DNA from: Lachnospiraceae bacterium UBA3821
Lineage (GTDB): Bacteria > Bacillota > Clostridia > Lachnospirales > Lachnospiraceae
Direction: 5' to 3'
DNA: 5,230 nucleotides
Assembly (NCBI GenBank): GCA_002368865.1
Contig: DFDT01000012.1
Location: forward strand, 1-5,230
Shown: positions 1-4,580 of the stretch, one piece after another
Numbering within the stretch: the first letter of the stretch is position 1
Layout: every line of letters begins with the position of its first letter
Position numbers and translations under genes: made by a program
Notes under the pieces: generated by a model
What the model was told of the DNA's origin: nothing
The model's input: only the letters and a program-made list of their open reading frames with translations
Database searches by the model: none

Positions 1-55
1 CCTGCCTCGTAATCTGATCAGGATATTCATACAGTGTAAACGGTGTTGTTGCCAT
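1..55 (-). CDS. 5' end of an unrecognised protein, cut by the left window edge
   Basis: An ATG at 55-53 opens a minus-strand frame that stays open to the window edge and reads MATTPFTLYEYPDQITRQ. A Shine-Dalgarno-like AGGTG (67-63) sits 7 nt upstream, which decides this start. Only 18 residues are visible, with no recognisable motif or signal peptide, so no function can be given. The gene is preceded by the 29-bp repeat array and by a candidate promoter at 271-299, so its leader may be about 200 nt long. It runs in the same direction as the CotH-family gene but is separated from it by a terminator and about 475 bp, so it is probably an independent unit. The chance that this is a real gene start rests on the ribosome binding site and the open frame alone. 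Confidence 0.5.
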   Translation of the reverse strand, partial: MATTPFTLYEYPDQITRQ

Positions 56-68
56 TTCAATTCACCTA

Positions 69-212
69 TTCTATGACTGGTTTTTTGTATTTGCACTTCT
101 TATGGACGTTTTTGGTATCCGCCCATTCTATGACCGTTTTTTTGTATTTGCACTTAATTATAGACGTTTTGTGTATTCACTCATTCTATGCCGGTTTTCT
201 ATTGGCATTCAC
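69..212 (-). repeat. Five degenerate 29-bp tandem repeats in the leader of the left gene
   Basis: Units lie at 69-97, 98-125, 126-154, 155-183 and 184-212 (one is 28 bp, the rest 29). The plus-strand consensus is close to TTCTATGACCGTTTTTTGTA followed by TTTGCACT. Units 1 and 3 are the most alike, and the others differ mainly at the ends, so there is also a weaker 57-58 bp higher-order period. Read on the minus strand in one register, every unit ends in a stop (TAG, TAA, TAG, TAA, TAG in order of position). Two units give complete ATG micro-ORFs, MSEYTKRL (from 184) and MGGYQKRP (from 126). The other three read SANTKKRS, SANTKNQS and VNANRKPA before the stop. The array ends at the ribosome binding site of the left gene. 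There are no unique spacers, so it is not a CRISPR. The function is unknown. Confidence 0.8.
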
Positions 213-270
213 CCGCAGCCATGCGGTACAGCGGCTCCTGTGGATGTGGTACTCTGCTGCTTTACTTTAT

Positions 271-299
271 AGAATATCACTTTTGTCTCACCATGTAAA
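271..299 (-). promoter_or_regulatory. Candidate sigma70-type promoter for the left gene
   Basis: On the minus strand TTTACA (299-294, 5 of 6 to the -35 consensus) is followed after exactly 17 nt by TATTCT (276-271, 4 of 6 to the -10 consensus). Transcription would begin near 264 and give a leader of about 210 nt that contains the whole 29-bp repeat array. A perfect TATAAT also occurs on the minus strand inside the array (162-157), but without a matching -35 box. The assignment rests on sequence match only. Confidence 0.35.
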
Positions 300-370
300 A
301 AGCCGCCAGTCTTTACATCATACATATTTGCATCACCCGCATTTACTTCTTAGTCTTTTGCCGGCGGCTT
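300..370 (-). terminator. Long-loop inverted repeat followed by a T-run, possible minus-strand terminator
   Basis: AAGCCGCC (300-307) and GGCGGCTT (363-370) are perfect 8-bp complements separated by 55 nt. On the minus strand the second arm runs straight into a run of five T. That resembles an intrinsic terminator, but the loop is unusually long and I see no good inner stem. The T-run overlaps the candidate -35 box of the left gene. It could be a second terminator behind the CotH-family gene, or a chance GC-rich pairing. Confidence 0.25.
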
Positions 371-388
371 CCTGAATCAGAAAAGATC

Positions 389-405
389 ACTGCACACAGT
401 GCAGT
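389..405. repeat. Perfect 7-bp inverted repeat with 3-nt centre
   Basis: ACTGCAC-ACA-GTGCAGT is a perfect dyad in the intergenic region between the CotH terminator and the left gene. Its size and symmetry fit a protein-binding site or a small hairpin. No adjacent T-run marks it as a terminator on the plus strand; on the minus strand GATCTTTT follows, which is weak. The role is unknown. Confidence 0.45.
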
Positions 406-451
406 ACATCTAAGTCTCCATTACTATACACACAATTTACGCTTACAATAA

Positions 452-487
452 ACCGGCTCTATGGAGCATTCTCTCCATAAAGCCGGT
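452..487 (-). terminator. Intrinsic terminator of the CotH-family gene
   Basis: The arms at 453-466 and 473-486 pair over 14 positions with one mismatch (C459 against A480) and a 6-nt loop; A452 with T487 adds a further pair. On the minus strand the hairpin is followed by the T-rich stretch TTTATTGT, while the plus-strand side has no T-run. It therefore most likely ends transcription of the minus-strand gene whose stop lies about 130 nt upstream. The 44-bp repeat copies fall between that stop and this hairpin, so they should be part of the mRNA 3' untranslated region. Confidence 0.65.
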
Positions 488-530
488 CCTGTCAAATTCC
501 TGTGTTTACTTTGCTGTTCTGCATATCTAC

Positions 531-662
531 TGTTCTGTCCGGTCTTCCTTCTGTGCCGGCACGCGCACGGTCACTGTTCTGCCTGGTCTTCTTTCTGAGC
601 CGAGACGCGCACGGTCACTGTTCTGCCTTATCTTCCTTCTGCGCTGACACGCGCACGGTCAC
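531..662 (-). repeat. Three 44-bp tandem copies at and beyond the 3' end of the CotH-family gene
   Basis: Copies lie at 619-662 (inside the coding region), 575-618 and 531-574. Each, in its own register, encodes a 15-residue tail: VTVRVSAQKEDKAEQ, VTVRVSAQKEDQAEQ and VTVRVPAQKEDRTEQ. The last is followed in register by TAG (529-527), which looks like the ancestral stop. Because 44 is not a multiple of three, the first junction creates the present stop (CAG TGA). Copies 1 and 2 differ at six positions, five of them silent third-codon positions. A short remnant of the unit (515-522) follows copy 3. Confidence 0.9.
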
Positions 663-3143
663 TGCGTCCTGTCCCTTCCCGCTCAGGGCATCGCTGATGG
701 TAAGGGAAGATCCGTCCGCACCTTCGCCTTCCACCGCTTTTCCGTTGACCTCCCAGCCGGCAAGGCGGTATCCCTCAGCCGGATGAGCTGTCACGGTAAA
801 GGAGGTGCCGCAGTAATAGTCATTGGTCCATGTTCCGCCGGGAGAAACGTTCATGTTGTTCCAGGTTACAGAAACTCCTTCACCCGCCTCAATTTCGACG
901 CTGTAGCGGTCAGTCAGTTCCATATATTTGGTGATGTTCTCGCGGTAGAGTTTCTCTTTTTCACGCACATTCTGCTTAGTCGTCTCTGCCGTGTCCTCCA
1001 TCTCCTTCCAGAAAGCATCTCCGTAGTCGAGGATGTATTCCCTTTTCATCTCCGCATAGAGTCTGTCCAGAACCGCACAGGCATGTTCGGGTTCAAAGGA
1101 TGTGCGCAGCAGGTCATCGACATAGGTGAGGAACTTATCCCTGTACCTGGTGCACTGCATGACATGGTAAAAGGTGTTTCCCTTCTCCTTCATCAGATAA
1201 TCGATCAGTTCGTTTGACCACCGGGTAGGATCCCCGTGCAGACCGTTGGAAAGTATCTGGTCCATATCCTCGATCAGGAAACGTATACGCCCGTCGGTAT
1301 AAGGATTATCAGGATCCTCCTCTCCCAGATAGCGCCAGACGGTCACATTATTGAAGGGCCAGTCCGCATTGTTGAACAGCACTTCGAGAGCAAAATAGAA
1401 CAGGTAATTATCCATATCCACTTTTGCCTCAAGAGCCTGCTGATTGGCTTCCTGTGTGAGGTCCGCGGTGAAAAGTTTGATGATCTTGCTCCTGGTATAA
1501 ACGTCTACGTCGCTGTTGCTGTATTTTTCGATCCCGTCGGGAACGTTCAGACCGAAAAGCCTGCAGACATAATCAGATGTCGTACTGGGCGTGATATCAC
1601 AGACTGTATAGAACTCTCCGTTCAGGAAAACAACCCCCAGCCTGTTCTCGGTGAGTCCCGGAAAACCGCACTCGTCCGTGAGCTCCTTGGCGTACTGATT
1701 GCGCACACTGCGGATATGGTATCCCGGGACGCCGTGTGTGCGGAATTTAATCTTTTGAAAAATCTCCATTTCCGGATTTGAATATTTCCGGGATCCCTTT
1801 ACTATATCTTCTCCTGAATCCGTTCCGGAGTCCTTCTCTTTGTCTTTTTCAGAGCTCTTCTCCGAATCCTTTCCCGACGCTTTTCCCGAATTCTTTTCCG
1901 AATCCTTTACAGATGAGTTTTCCGGGTTGTCTCCCGATCCTTTTTCCGAATCCTTTACAGATCCGTTTTCCGGGTTGTCTCCCTGCTTTTTTTCCGAATC
2001 CTTTACAGATGTGTTTTCCGGGTTCGCTCCCTGTTTTTTTTCCGAGTCGGAAAAGATCCCCAGATGGAAATAGTCATCTGACGTTCCGTATGCCTTTGAA
2101 GCCTCAATGCGCAGGGTTCGGGTCGGGATGATCCGGGAGCTGTAGCCTGCCACCGCGATTCCCGCCTCCTCCTCCAGAAGTACCTCTCCGCGGGGAGAGA
2201 AAAGAGTCACGTGGCCGCTCTTGATCCACTCGTCACCCCGCTGATAGAAATTGCCAGCGCGGTCCTCGCGCACACCGTCGGCGACGTCTGACTCGTAATG
2301 GCTGCCTGGAATCATGATCCCGTTGTCATAGTCAAAGAGGTTATAGGAGTCTGTCACCAGGCTGGCCACGTAGACGTCATAGCGCTCGTCCACGTTCTCC
2401 CCGATCACAAACGTTTTGGTCGCGATCGGACTTTTGTCTTCGCCCTGTATAAGGCAGGCCCGGACCGGCAGCACGCAGATCCCGTCTTCAGTCCGCTCCG
2501 GACGCAGACCTGAATCTGCCGCAACGGTCCATTTCGCCCGTTCCCAGGTCTCTCTTCCATCTTCAATCGTGGGTCTTACAGCCTCCCCTGAAGCCTCCGC
2601 CTTCCCGGCCGTCTCTTCTTTGGTTTCGTCTCTGGTCTCTTCTTTATTCTCTTCTTTATTCTCTTTTTCTGCTTGCTCTTTGGTCTCTTCTTTAGATTCT
2701 TCTTTTGCCTGCTCCTGAGCCAGGCGGGCCTGCTCAGCCGCCTTTGCCTTTGCTTCCGCATCGGCTTCCCGGATGACCTTTGCTTTCTTCGTTTCTTTGG
2801 CAGCGGCCTCTTCCTTCGCCTGCAGAACCGCCTTTTTCAGGTCGATCCCGTCCTTATACAAAAAACTGTCCGCGGTTGGTTCGTCTCCGTTCAGGGTATA
2901 TCTGATCTCAACATCTTCGGGAATATCGGGATTTCTGCCCAGGTACAGGGTAAAGCCCTCCCTGAAAAAACCGCTCTCTTCACTGAAAACAAGCGGGTCT
3001 CCGCTCAAATCCTGCAGAGCCGCTCGCAGAGTCCTGCTTCTCTCATATTTTATGTAGAAAAATAGGAGAAGGCAGAGCAGGAACACAGTCAGCGCTCCTG
3101 CGCCGATGACTGCTCTCTGTCTCCCTGTGTTTTCTCTCTTCAT
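615..3143 (-). CDS. Membrane-anchored CotH-family protein (secreted kinase-like) with two low-complexity insertions
   Basis: The 842-residue product starts at an ATG preceded by AAGGA (3154-3150) with 6-nt spacing. Residues 11-32 form a single hydrophobic anchor after a basic start, so the bulk should be extracellular. Residues 60-100 (IRYTLNGDEPT) and about 222-248 look like the two halves of a chitobiase C-terminal-like beta-sandwich, split by a Lys/Glu/Ala-rich stretch (103-190). The CotH-like region spans about 255-740, with GIAVAGYSSR (328-337), FLNGEFY (506-512), NNADWPFNN (591-599) and IEDMDQI (624-630). The D594/N598 and D626/D628 sites match the family's catalytic and metal-binding positions as I remember them. 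A DSEK repeat insertion occupies about 366-447. Residues 746-835 resemble a divergent InlB B-repeat. Known CotH proteins phosphorylate spore-coat proteins; the substrate here is unknown. Several conserved positions look altered, so activity is uncertain. I see only a weak -10 (TACAAT, 3309-3304) upstream. The gene appears monocistronic, and VTC or DUF4956 partners sometimes found beside CotH genes are absent from the window. Confidence 0.88.
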   Translation of the reverse strand: MKRENTGRQRAVIGAGALTVFLLCLLLFFYIKYERSRTLRAALQDLSGDPLVFSEESGFFREGFTLYLGRNPDIPEDVEIRYTLNGDEPTADSFLYKDGIDLKKAVLQAKEEAAAKETKKAKVIREADAEAKAKAAEQARLAQEQAKEESKEETKEQAEKENKEENKEETRDETKEETAGKAEASGEAVRPTIEDGRETWERAKWTVAADSGLRPERTEDGICVLPVRACLIQGEDKSPIATKTFVIGENVDERYDVYVASLVTDSYNLFDYDNGIMIPGSHYESDVADGVREDRAGNFYQRGDEWIKSGHVTLFSPRGEVLLEEEAGIAVAGYSSRIIPTRTLRIEASKAYGTSDDYFHLGIFSDSEKKQGANPENTSVKDSEKKQGDNPENGSVKDSEKGSGDNPENSSVKDSEKNSGKASGKDSEKSSEKDKEKDSGTDSGEDIVKGSRKYSNPEMEIFQKIKFRTHGVPGYHIRSVRNQYAKELTDECGFPGLTENRLGVVFLNGEFYTVCDITPSTTSDYVCRLFGLNVPDGIEKYSNSDVDVYTRSKIIKLFTADLTQEANQQALEAKVDMDNYLFYFALEVLFNNADWPFNNVTVWRYLGEEDPDNPYTDGRIRFLIEDMDQILSNGLHGDPTRWSNELIDYLMKEKGNTFYHVMQCTRYRDKFLTYVDDLLRTSFEPEHACAVLDRLYAEMKREYILDYGDAFWKEMEDTAETTKQNVREKEKLYRENITKYMELTDRYSVEIEAGEGVSVTWNNMNVSPGGTWTNDYYCGTSFTVTAHPAEGYRLAGWEVNGKAVEGEGADGSSLTISDALSGKGQDAVTVRVSAQKEDKAEQ
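1803..2048 (-). repeat. 48-bp tandem repeats coding for the DSEK insertion of the CotH-family protein
   Basis: Three 16-residue units begin with DSEK (residues 366-381, 382-397, 398-413; DNA 2001-2048, 1953-2000, 1905-1952) and follow the pattern DSEKKQGDNPENGSVK. Shorter DSEK/DSG units continue to about residue 447. The stretch is rich in Ser, Lys, Asp and Glu and should be a disordered, highly charged linker. The unit length is a multiple of three, so copy-number change keeps the frame. It interrupts the CotH domain between the segment around residues 341-365 and the segment from 461. Confidence 0.85.
2574..2837 (-). repeat. Lys/Glu/Ala-rich low-complexity insertion in the CotH-family gene
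   Basis: Residues 103-190 are nearly all K, E, A, Q, T and N, with KEE(S/T/N) and KEET micro-repeats at 148-178. The composition predicts a long charged helix or coiled coil. On the DNA the coding strand is purine-rich (GAAGAG and AAAGAAGAG motifs), the type of sequence prone to slippage. It sits in the middle of a beta-sandwich-like domain, so it is probably a looped-out spacer. Confidence 0.75.
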
Positions 3144-3166
3144 ACCGATTCCTTTTATGTGTGGAA

Positions 3167-3199
3167 CACTGCACGAGCGCGGAAGCTCACGAAACAGTG
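3167..3199. promoter_or_regulatory. Imperfect hairpin in the CotH-family leader
   Basis: Outer arms CACTG (3167-3171) and CAGTG (3195-3199) enclose inner arms GAGC (3175-3178) and GCTC (3185-3188) around a 6-nt loop. It lies about 25-55 nt upstream of the CotH start codon, just beyond the ribosome binding site, and could form in the mRNA leader. It has no T-run, so it is not a terminator. Function is unknown and the pairing is interrupted. Confidence 0.3.
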
Positions 3200-3256
3200 C
3201 ATAACTTTAATCATCAGCCAATAAAAGCAGCATGGAAAACGGCTGCAAATGGCGGA

Positions 3257-3269
3257 GCAAAATTTTTGC
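3257..3269. promoter_or_regulatory. Perfect 13-bp AT-rich dyad, operator-like
   Basis: GCAAAA-T-TTTTGC is a perfect inverted repeat in the middle of the divergent intergenic region, downstream of the weak CotH -10. TGCAAA (3244-3249) lies just to its left. The symmetry and position fit a repressor site for the CotH promoter, but this is inference; AT-rich dyads also arise by chance. Confidence 0.3.
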
Positions 3270-3332
3270 ATTACCAATATCATTTCTTTTTTGTCTGTAC
3301 CCTATTGTATATCTTTTATCTAAATTTTAAAA

Positions 3333-3346
3333 CCCTGAAGCCAGGG
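3333..3346 (-). terminator. Small GC hairpin with T-rich tail on the minus strand
   Basis: CCCTG (3333-3337) pairs with CAGGG (3342-3346) around a 4-nt loop. On the minus strand it is followed by TTTTAAAATTT, the layout of a short intrinsic terminator. It lies between the rpn promoter and the CotH gene, so it could stop antisense transcription before the CotH promoter. A 5-bp stem is short, hence the low confidence. Confidence 0.3.
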
Positions 3347-3355
3347 AGCCGGCTA

Positions 3356-3384
3356 TTGATAGAGAACCTGATCGAGGGTAAAAT
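3356..3384 (+). promoter_or_regulatory. Sigma70-type promoter for the Rpn-family gene
   Basis: TTGATA (3356-3361, 5 of 6 to consensus) and TAAAAT (3379-3384, 5 of 6) are spaced by exactly 17 nt. Transcription would start near 3391, leaving a leader of about 130 nt that contains two strong dyads before the start codon. This is the best promoter match in the window. Confidence 0.65.
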
Positions 3385-3447
3385 ATAAAAAACAAAGTGT
3401 GACAGCCTGTAGGATTCTGACTGGCTGAAGATGTTTTTCTCACCTCT

Positions 3448-3480
3448 ATCTGTAAAAACAGATCATGTATTTGGCGCCAA
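3448..3480 (+). promoter_or_regulatory. Two perfect dyads in the rpn leader, possible regulatory sites
   Basis: ATCTGT-AAAA-ACAGAT (3448-3463) is a perfect 6-bp stem with a 4-nt loop, and TTGGCGCCAA (3471-3480) is a perfect 10-bp palindrome seven bases further on. Both lie in the predicted leader, 40-72 nt before the start codon. They could be operators or mRNA hairpins that limit expression of a toxic nuclease. A second 10-bp palindrome, ATGACGTCAT, covers the start codon itself (3520-3529). No regulator is identified. Confidence 0.4.
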
Positions 3481-3501
3481 GTATGTCATTCAAAGAAAAT
3501 G

Positions 3502-3510
3502 AAGAGAGGA
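3502..3510 (+). promoter_or_regulatory. Ribosome binding site that decides the rpn start
   Basis: AAGAGAGGA lies 9 nt before the ATG at 3520. Two earlier in-frame ATGs exist: 3499 has only a weak AAAGAAA upstream, and 3511 directly abuts this purine run, leaving no spacing. The start at 3520 is therefore preferred. Confidence 0.65.
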
Positions 3511-3519
3511 ATGACTAAA

Positions 3520-4344
3520 ATGACGTCATATGATACACATAGAAAAACCATTGATGAGCTGACCCTCATGGATGATTATATGTTTGCGCAGGTGATGCGG
3601 CAGACAGATTACTTAAAACCGCTTCTGGAATCTGCTCTTCGGATGAAGGTTTCAAAAATTGAACTGATTGAAATCCAGAAGACCGAAAAAGAAGGATATG
3701 ATTCGAAGGGAGTCCGTCTGGATCTGTATGTGGCAGATGAGAGCGGTGTAATCTACAACGTGGAGGTTCAGACAAGTGATAAGAAAAATCTTCCCAAACG
3801 GATGAGGTATTATCAGTCTATTATTGATATCAGTTTTCTGTCTCCGGGTATGGATTACAAAGAACTGAGAAAATCCTTTATCATTTTTATCTGTAATTAT
3901 GATGAATATGGTCGCGGACGCTGTATCTACACATTCGAAAACACCTGCTGTGAAGAAACAGATCTCAAATTCGGCGATGAATCTTTCAAAATCCTGATCA
4001 ATACAAAAGGAAACAGAGACGAGGCCAGTGACGATCTGAAAGAGCTTTTAAAATATCTGGATGACGGAACCGTGACCGGAGACTACAGCAGAAAACTGGA
4101 TGAAGCTGTAAAAGCGGTCAAGTCCAATGAGGAGAGGAGGCTGGAATATATGTTGCTATCAGTATGGAAAAATGAGATGAGAGCGGAAGGAAGGCAGGAA
4201 GGAAGGCAGGAAGGATTTGCCGAATGCATGGAACAGGACGCAAAAGCCATGTATGAAGAGGGAATCGCTCCGGATGTCATTGCAAGAATTCAGAAAGTCC
4301 CTGTAGAAGTGATCGAAAAGATTCTGGGACTTCGCCCTGTTTAG
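3520..4344 (+). CDS. Rpn-family recombination-promoting nuclease (PDDEXK_2), full-length toxin-like form
   Basis: The 274-residue product has the PD-(D/E)XK nuclease core of the Rpn/transposase_31-like superfamily. It opens with the typical N-terminal stretch LTLMDDYMFAQVM (14-26). D68 in VRLDLYV and E82/Q84 in YNVEVQ form the catalytic D...ExQ pattern, with Q in place of K being normal for this family. The downstream RMRYYQS (95-101) is also typical. Residues 201-274 form a charged helical C-terminal domain with EGRQ repeats (223-232) and a sequence like GIAPDVIARIQKVPVEVIEKIL, the usual family tail. Family members cut DNA, promote RecA-independent recombination, and in E. coli act in phage defence. 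Length and motifs are complete, so it looks intact. It has its own promoter, with no partner gene beside it; the candidate antitoxin is encoded within it. Earlier ATGs (3499, 3511) would add seven or three residues. Confidence 0.92.
   Translation: MTSYDTHRKTIDELTLMDDYMFAQVMRQTDYLKPLLESALRMKVSKIELIEIQKTEKEGYDSKGVRLDLYVADESGVIYNVEVQTSDKKNLPKRMRYYQSIIDISFLSPGMDYKELRKSFIIFICNYDEYGRGRCIYTFENTCCEETDLKFGDESFKILINTKGNRDEASDDLKELLKYLDDGTVTGDYSRKLDEAVKAVKSNEERRLEYMLLSVWKNEMRAEGRQEGRQEGFAECMEQDAKAMYEEGIAPDVIARIQKVPVEVIEKILGLRPV
4135..4140 (+). promoter_or_regulatory. Perfect internal Shine-Dalgarno inside the rpn gene
   Basis: AGGAGG, within the longer run GGAGAGGAGG (4131-4140), sits 9 nt before an in-frame ATG at 4150. 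It matches the anti-Shine-Dalgarno better than the site used by the full-length start, with the same spacing. It codes for part of EERR (residues 205-208), so it could also be an accident of Glu/Arg codons. Confidence 0.5.
4150..4344 (+). CDS. Candidate RpnS-like small protein from an internal start (in-frame C-terminal domain)
   Basis: Starting at Met211 of the nuclease, this would yield a 64-residue protein identical to the C-terminal domain and lacking the whole catalytic core. It begins MLLSVWKNEM, carries the EGRQ repeats at its residues 13-22, and ends with the helical family tail. In known Rpn loci the C-terminal domain is translated separately from an internal start, dimerises through a helix with four-residue repeats, and inhibits the full-length nuclease. 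Here a perfect AGGAGG precedes the ATG and the repeats fall in the right place. I see no convincing internal promoter, so expression would rely on internal initiation on the rpn mRNA. This is a prediction by analogy, not shown. Confidence 0.5.
   Translation: MLLSVWKNEMRAEGRQEGRQEGFAECMEQDAKAMYEEGIAPDVIARIQKVPVEVIEKILGLRPV
4185..4215 (+). repeat. 12-bp tandem repeat coding for EGRQ units in the rpn C-terminal domain
   Basis: GGAAGGAAGGCA occurs perfectly twice (4185-4196, 4197-4208) followed by a partial third copy GGAAGGA (4209-4215). It encodes EGRQ-EGRQ-EG (residues 223-232). The repeat keeps frame, so slippage would add or remove four residues in the full-length protein and in the internal product together. 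Confidence 0.85.
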
Positions 4345-4407
4345 GGAGATCATTAAAAACATTTAAAAATACAAAAACCAATTTTCCGGATCTGACCAGG
4401 CAAATCT

Positions 4408-4426
4408 CCTGAATAACAGGTTTTTT
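4408..4426 (+). terminator. Probable intrinsic terminator of the Rpn-family gene
   Basis: CCTG (4408-4411) and CAGG (4417-4420) form a short stem with a 5-nt loop followed directly by six T. An alternative CAGG (4397-4400) can also pair with the CCTG. The stem is only 4 bp, so termination may be weak and the larger inverted repeat at 4461-4498 may act as backup. Confidence 0.4.
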
Positions 4427-4460
4427 CAAGTGATTTCGCGCAAAAATCCTGATTGAACTA

Positions 4461-4498
4461 TAAGCGGCCATGCGCAAAGCTTTGCACATGGCCGCTTA
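4461..4498. terminator. Strong 38-bp inverted repeat between convergent genes, likely bidirectional terminator
   Basis: The 12-nt arms (TAAGCGGCCATG and its complement) pair perfectly, then one C-A mismatch is followed by the 12-bp palindrome GCAAAGCTTTGC at the tip. It lies 117 nt after the rpn stop and 83 nt after the stop of the right-hand minus-strand gene, the usual place for a shared terminator. Neither side has a clear T-run, so termination may depend on hairpin strength, or the element may have another role such as protecting mRNA ends. Confidence 0.55.
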
Positions 4499-4580
4499 CC
4501 GTTACTGTAAAATCAAGACTCACCCAGGACTGACCCTTGAATCCGGCGCGATGAAGAATAGACTGATCCTGCTGTCAGGT

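Noticed and set aside
69..212. CRISPR array
   Set aside because: The 28-29 bp direct repeats abut each other with no unique spacers and are degenerate; no cas gene is visible.
43..375. Plus-strand open frame coding for a hydrophobic repeat peptide (MTGFLYLHF, MTVFLYLHL)
   Set aside because: It starts without an ATG or ribosome binding site, its repeats are simply the 29-bp array read from the other strand, and it overlaps the better-supported minus-strand gene start.
575..630. Programmed -1 frameshift at the junction of the first two 44-bp copies, which would join the tails in register
   Set aside because: No slippery heptamer is present before the TGA (the sequence is GAACAGTGA) and the extra tail would only duplicate the existing one.
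1778..2131. Plus-strand frames rich in Ser, Phe and Pro opposite the DSEK repeats
   Set aside because: These are antisense shadows of the 48-bp repeats in the CotH-family gene; the pattern follows the repeat period rather than any domain.
3161..3388. Plus-strand open frame of 75 codons in the divergent intergenic region
   Set aside because: It has a GTG start without a ribosome binding site, runs over the rpn promoter, is AT-rich, and shows no recognisable motif.
3499..3519. Longer start of the Rpn-family protein at 3499 or 3511
   Set aside because: The ATG at 3499 lacks a good ribosome binding site and lies just before the purine run; the ATG at 3511 directly abuts it. The ATG at 3520 has the right spacing.
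3499..4344. Insertion-sequence transposase with terminal inverted repeats
   Set aside because: Rpn-family proteins are often labelled putative transposases, but I find no matching terminal inverted repeats or target-site duplication flanking the gene.
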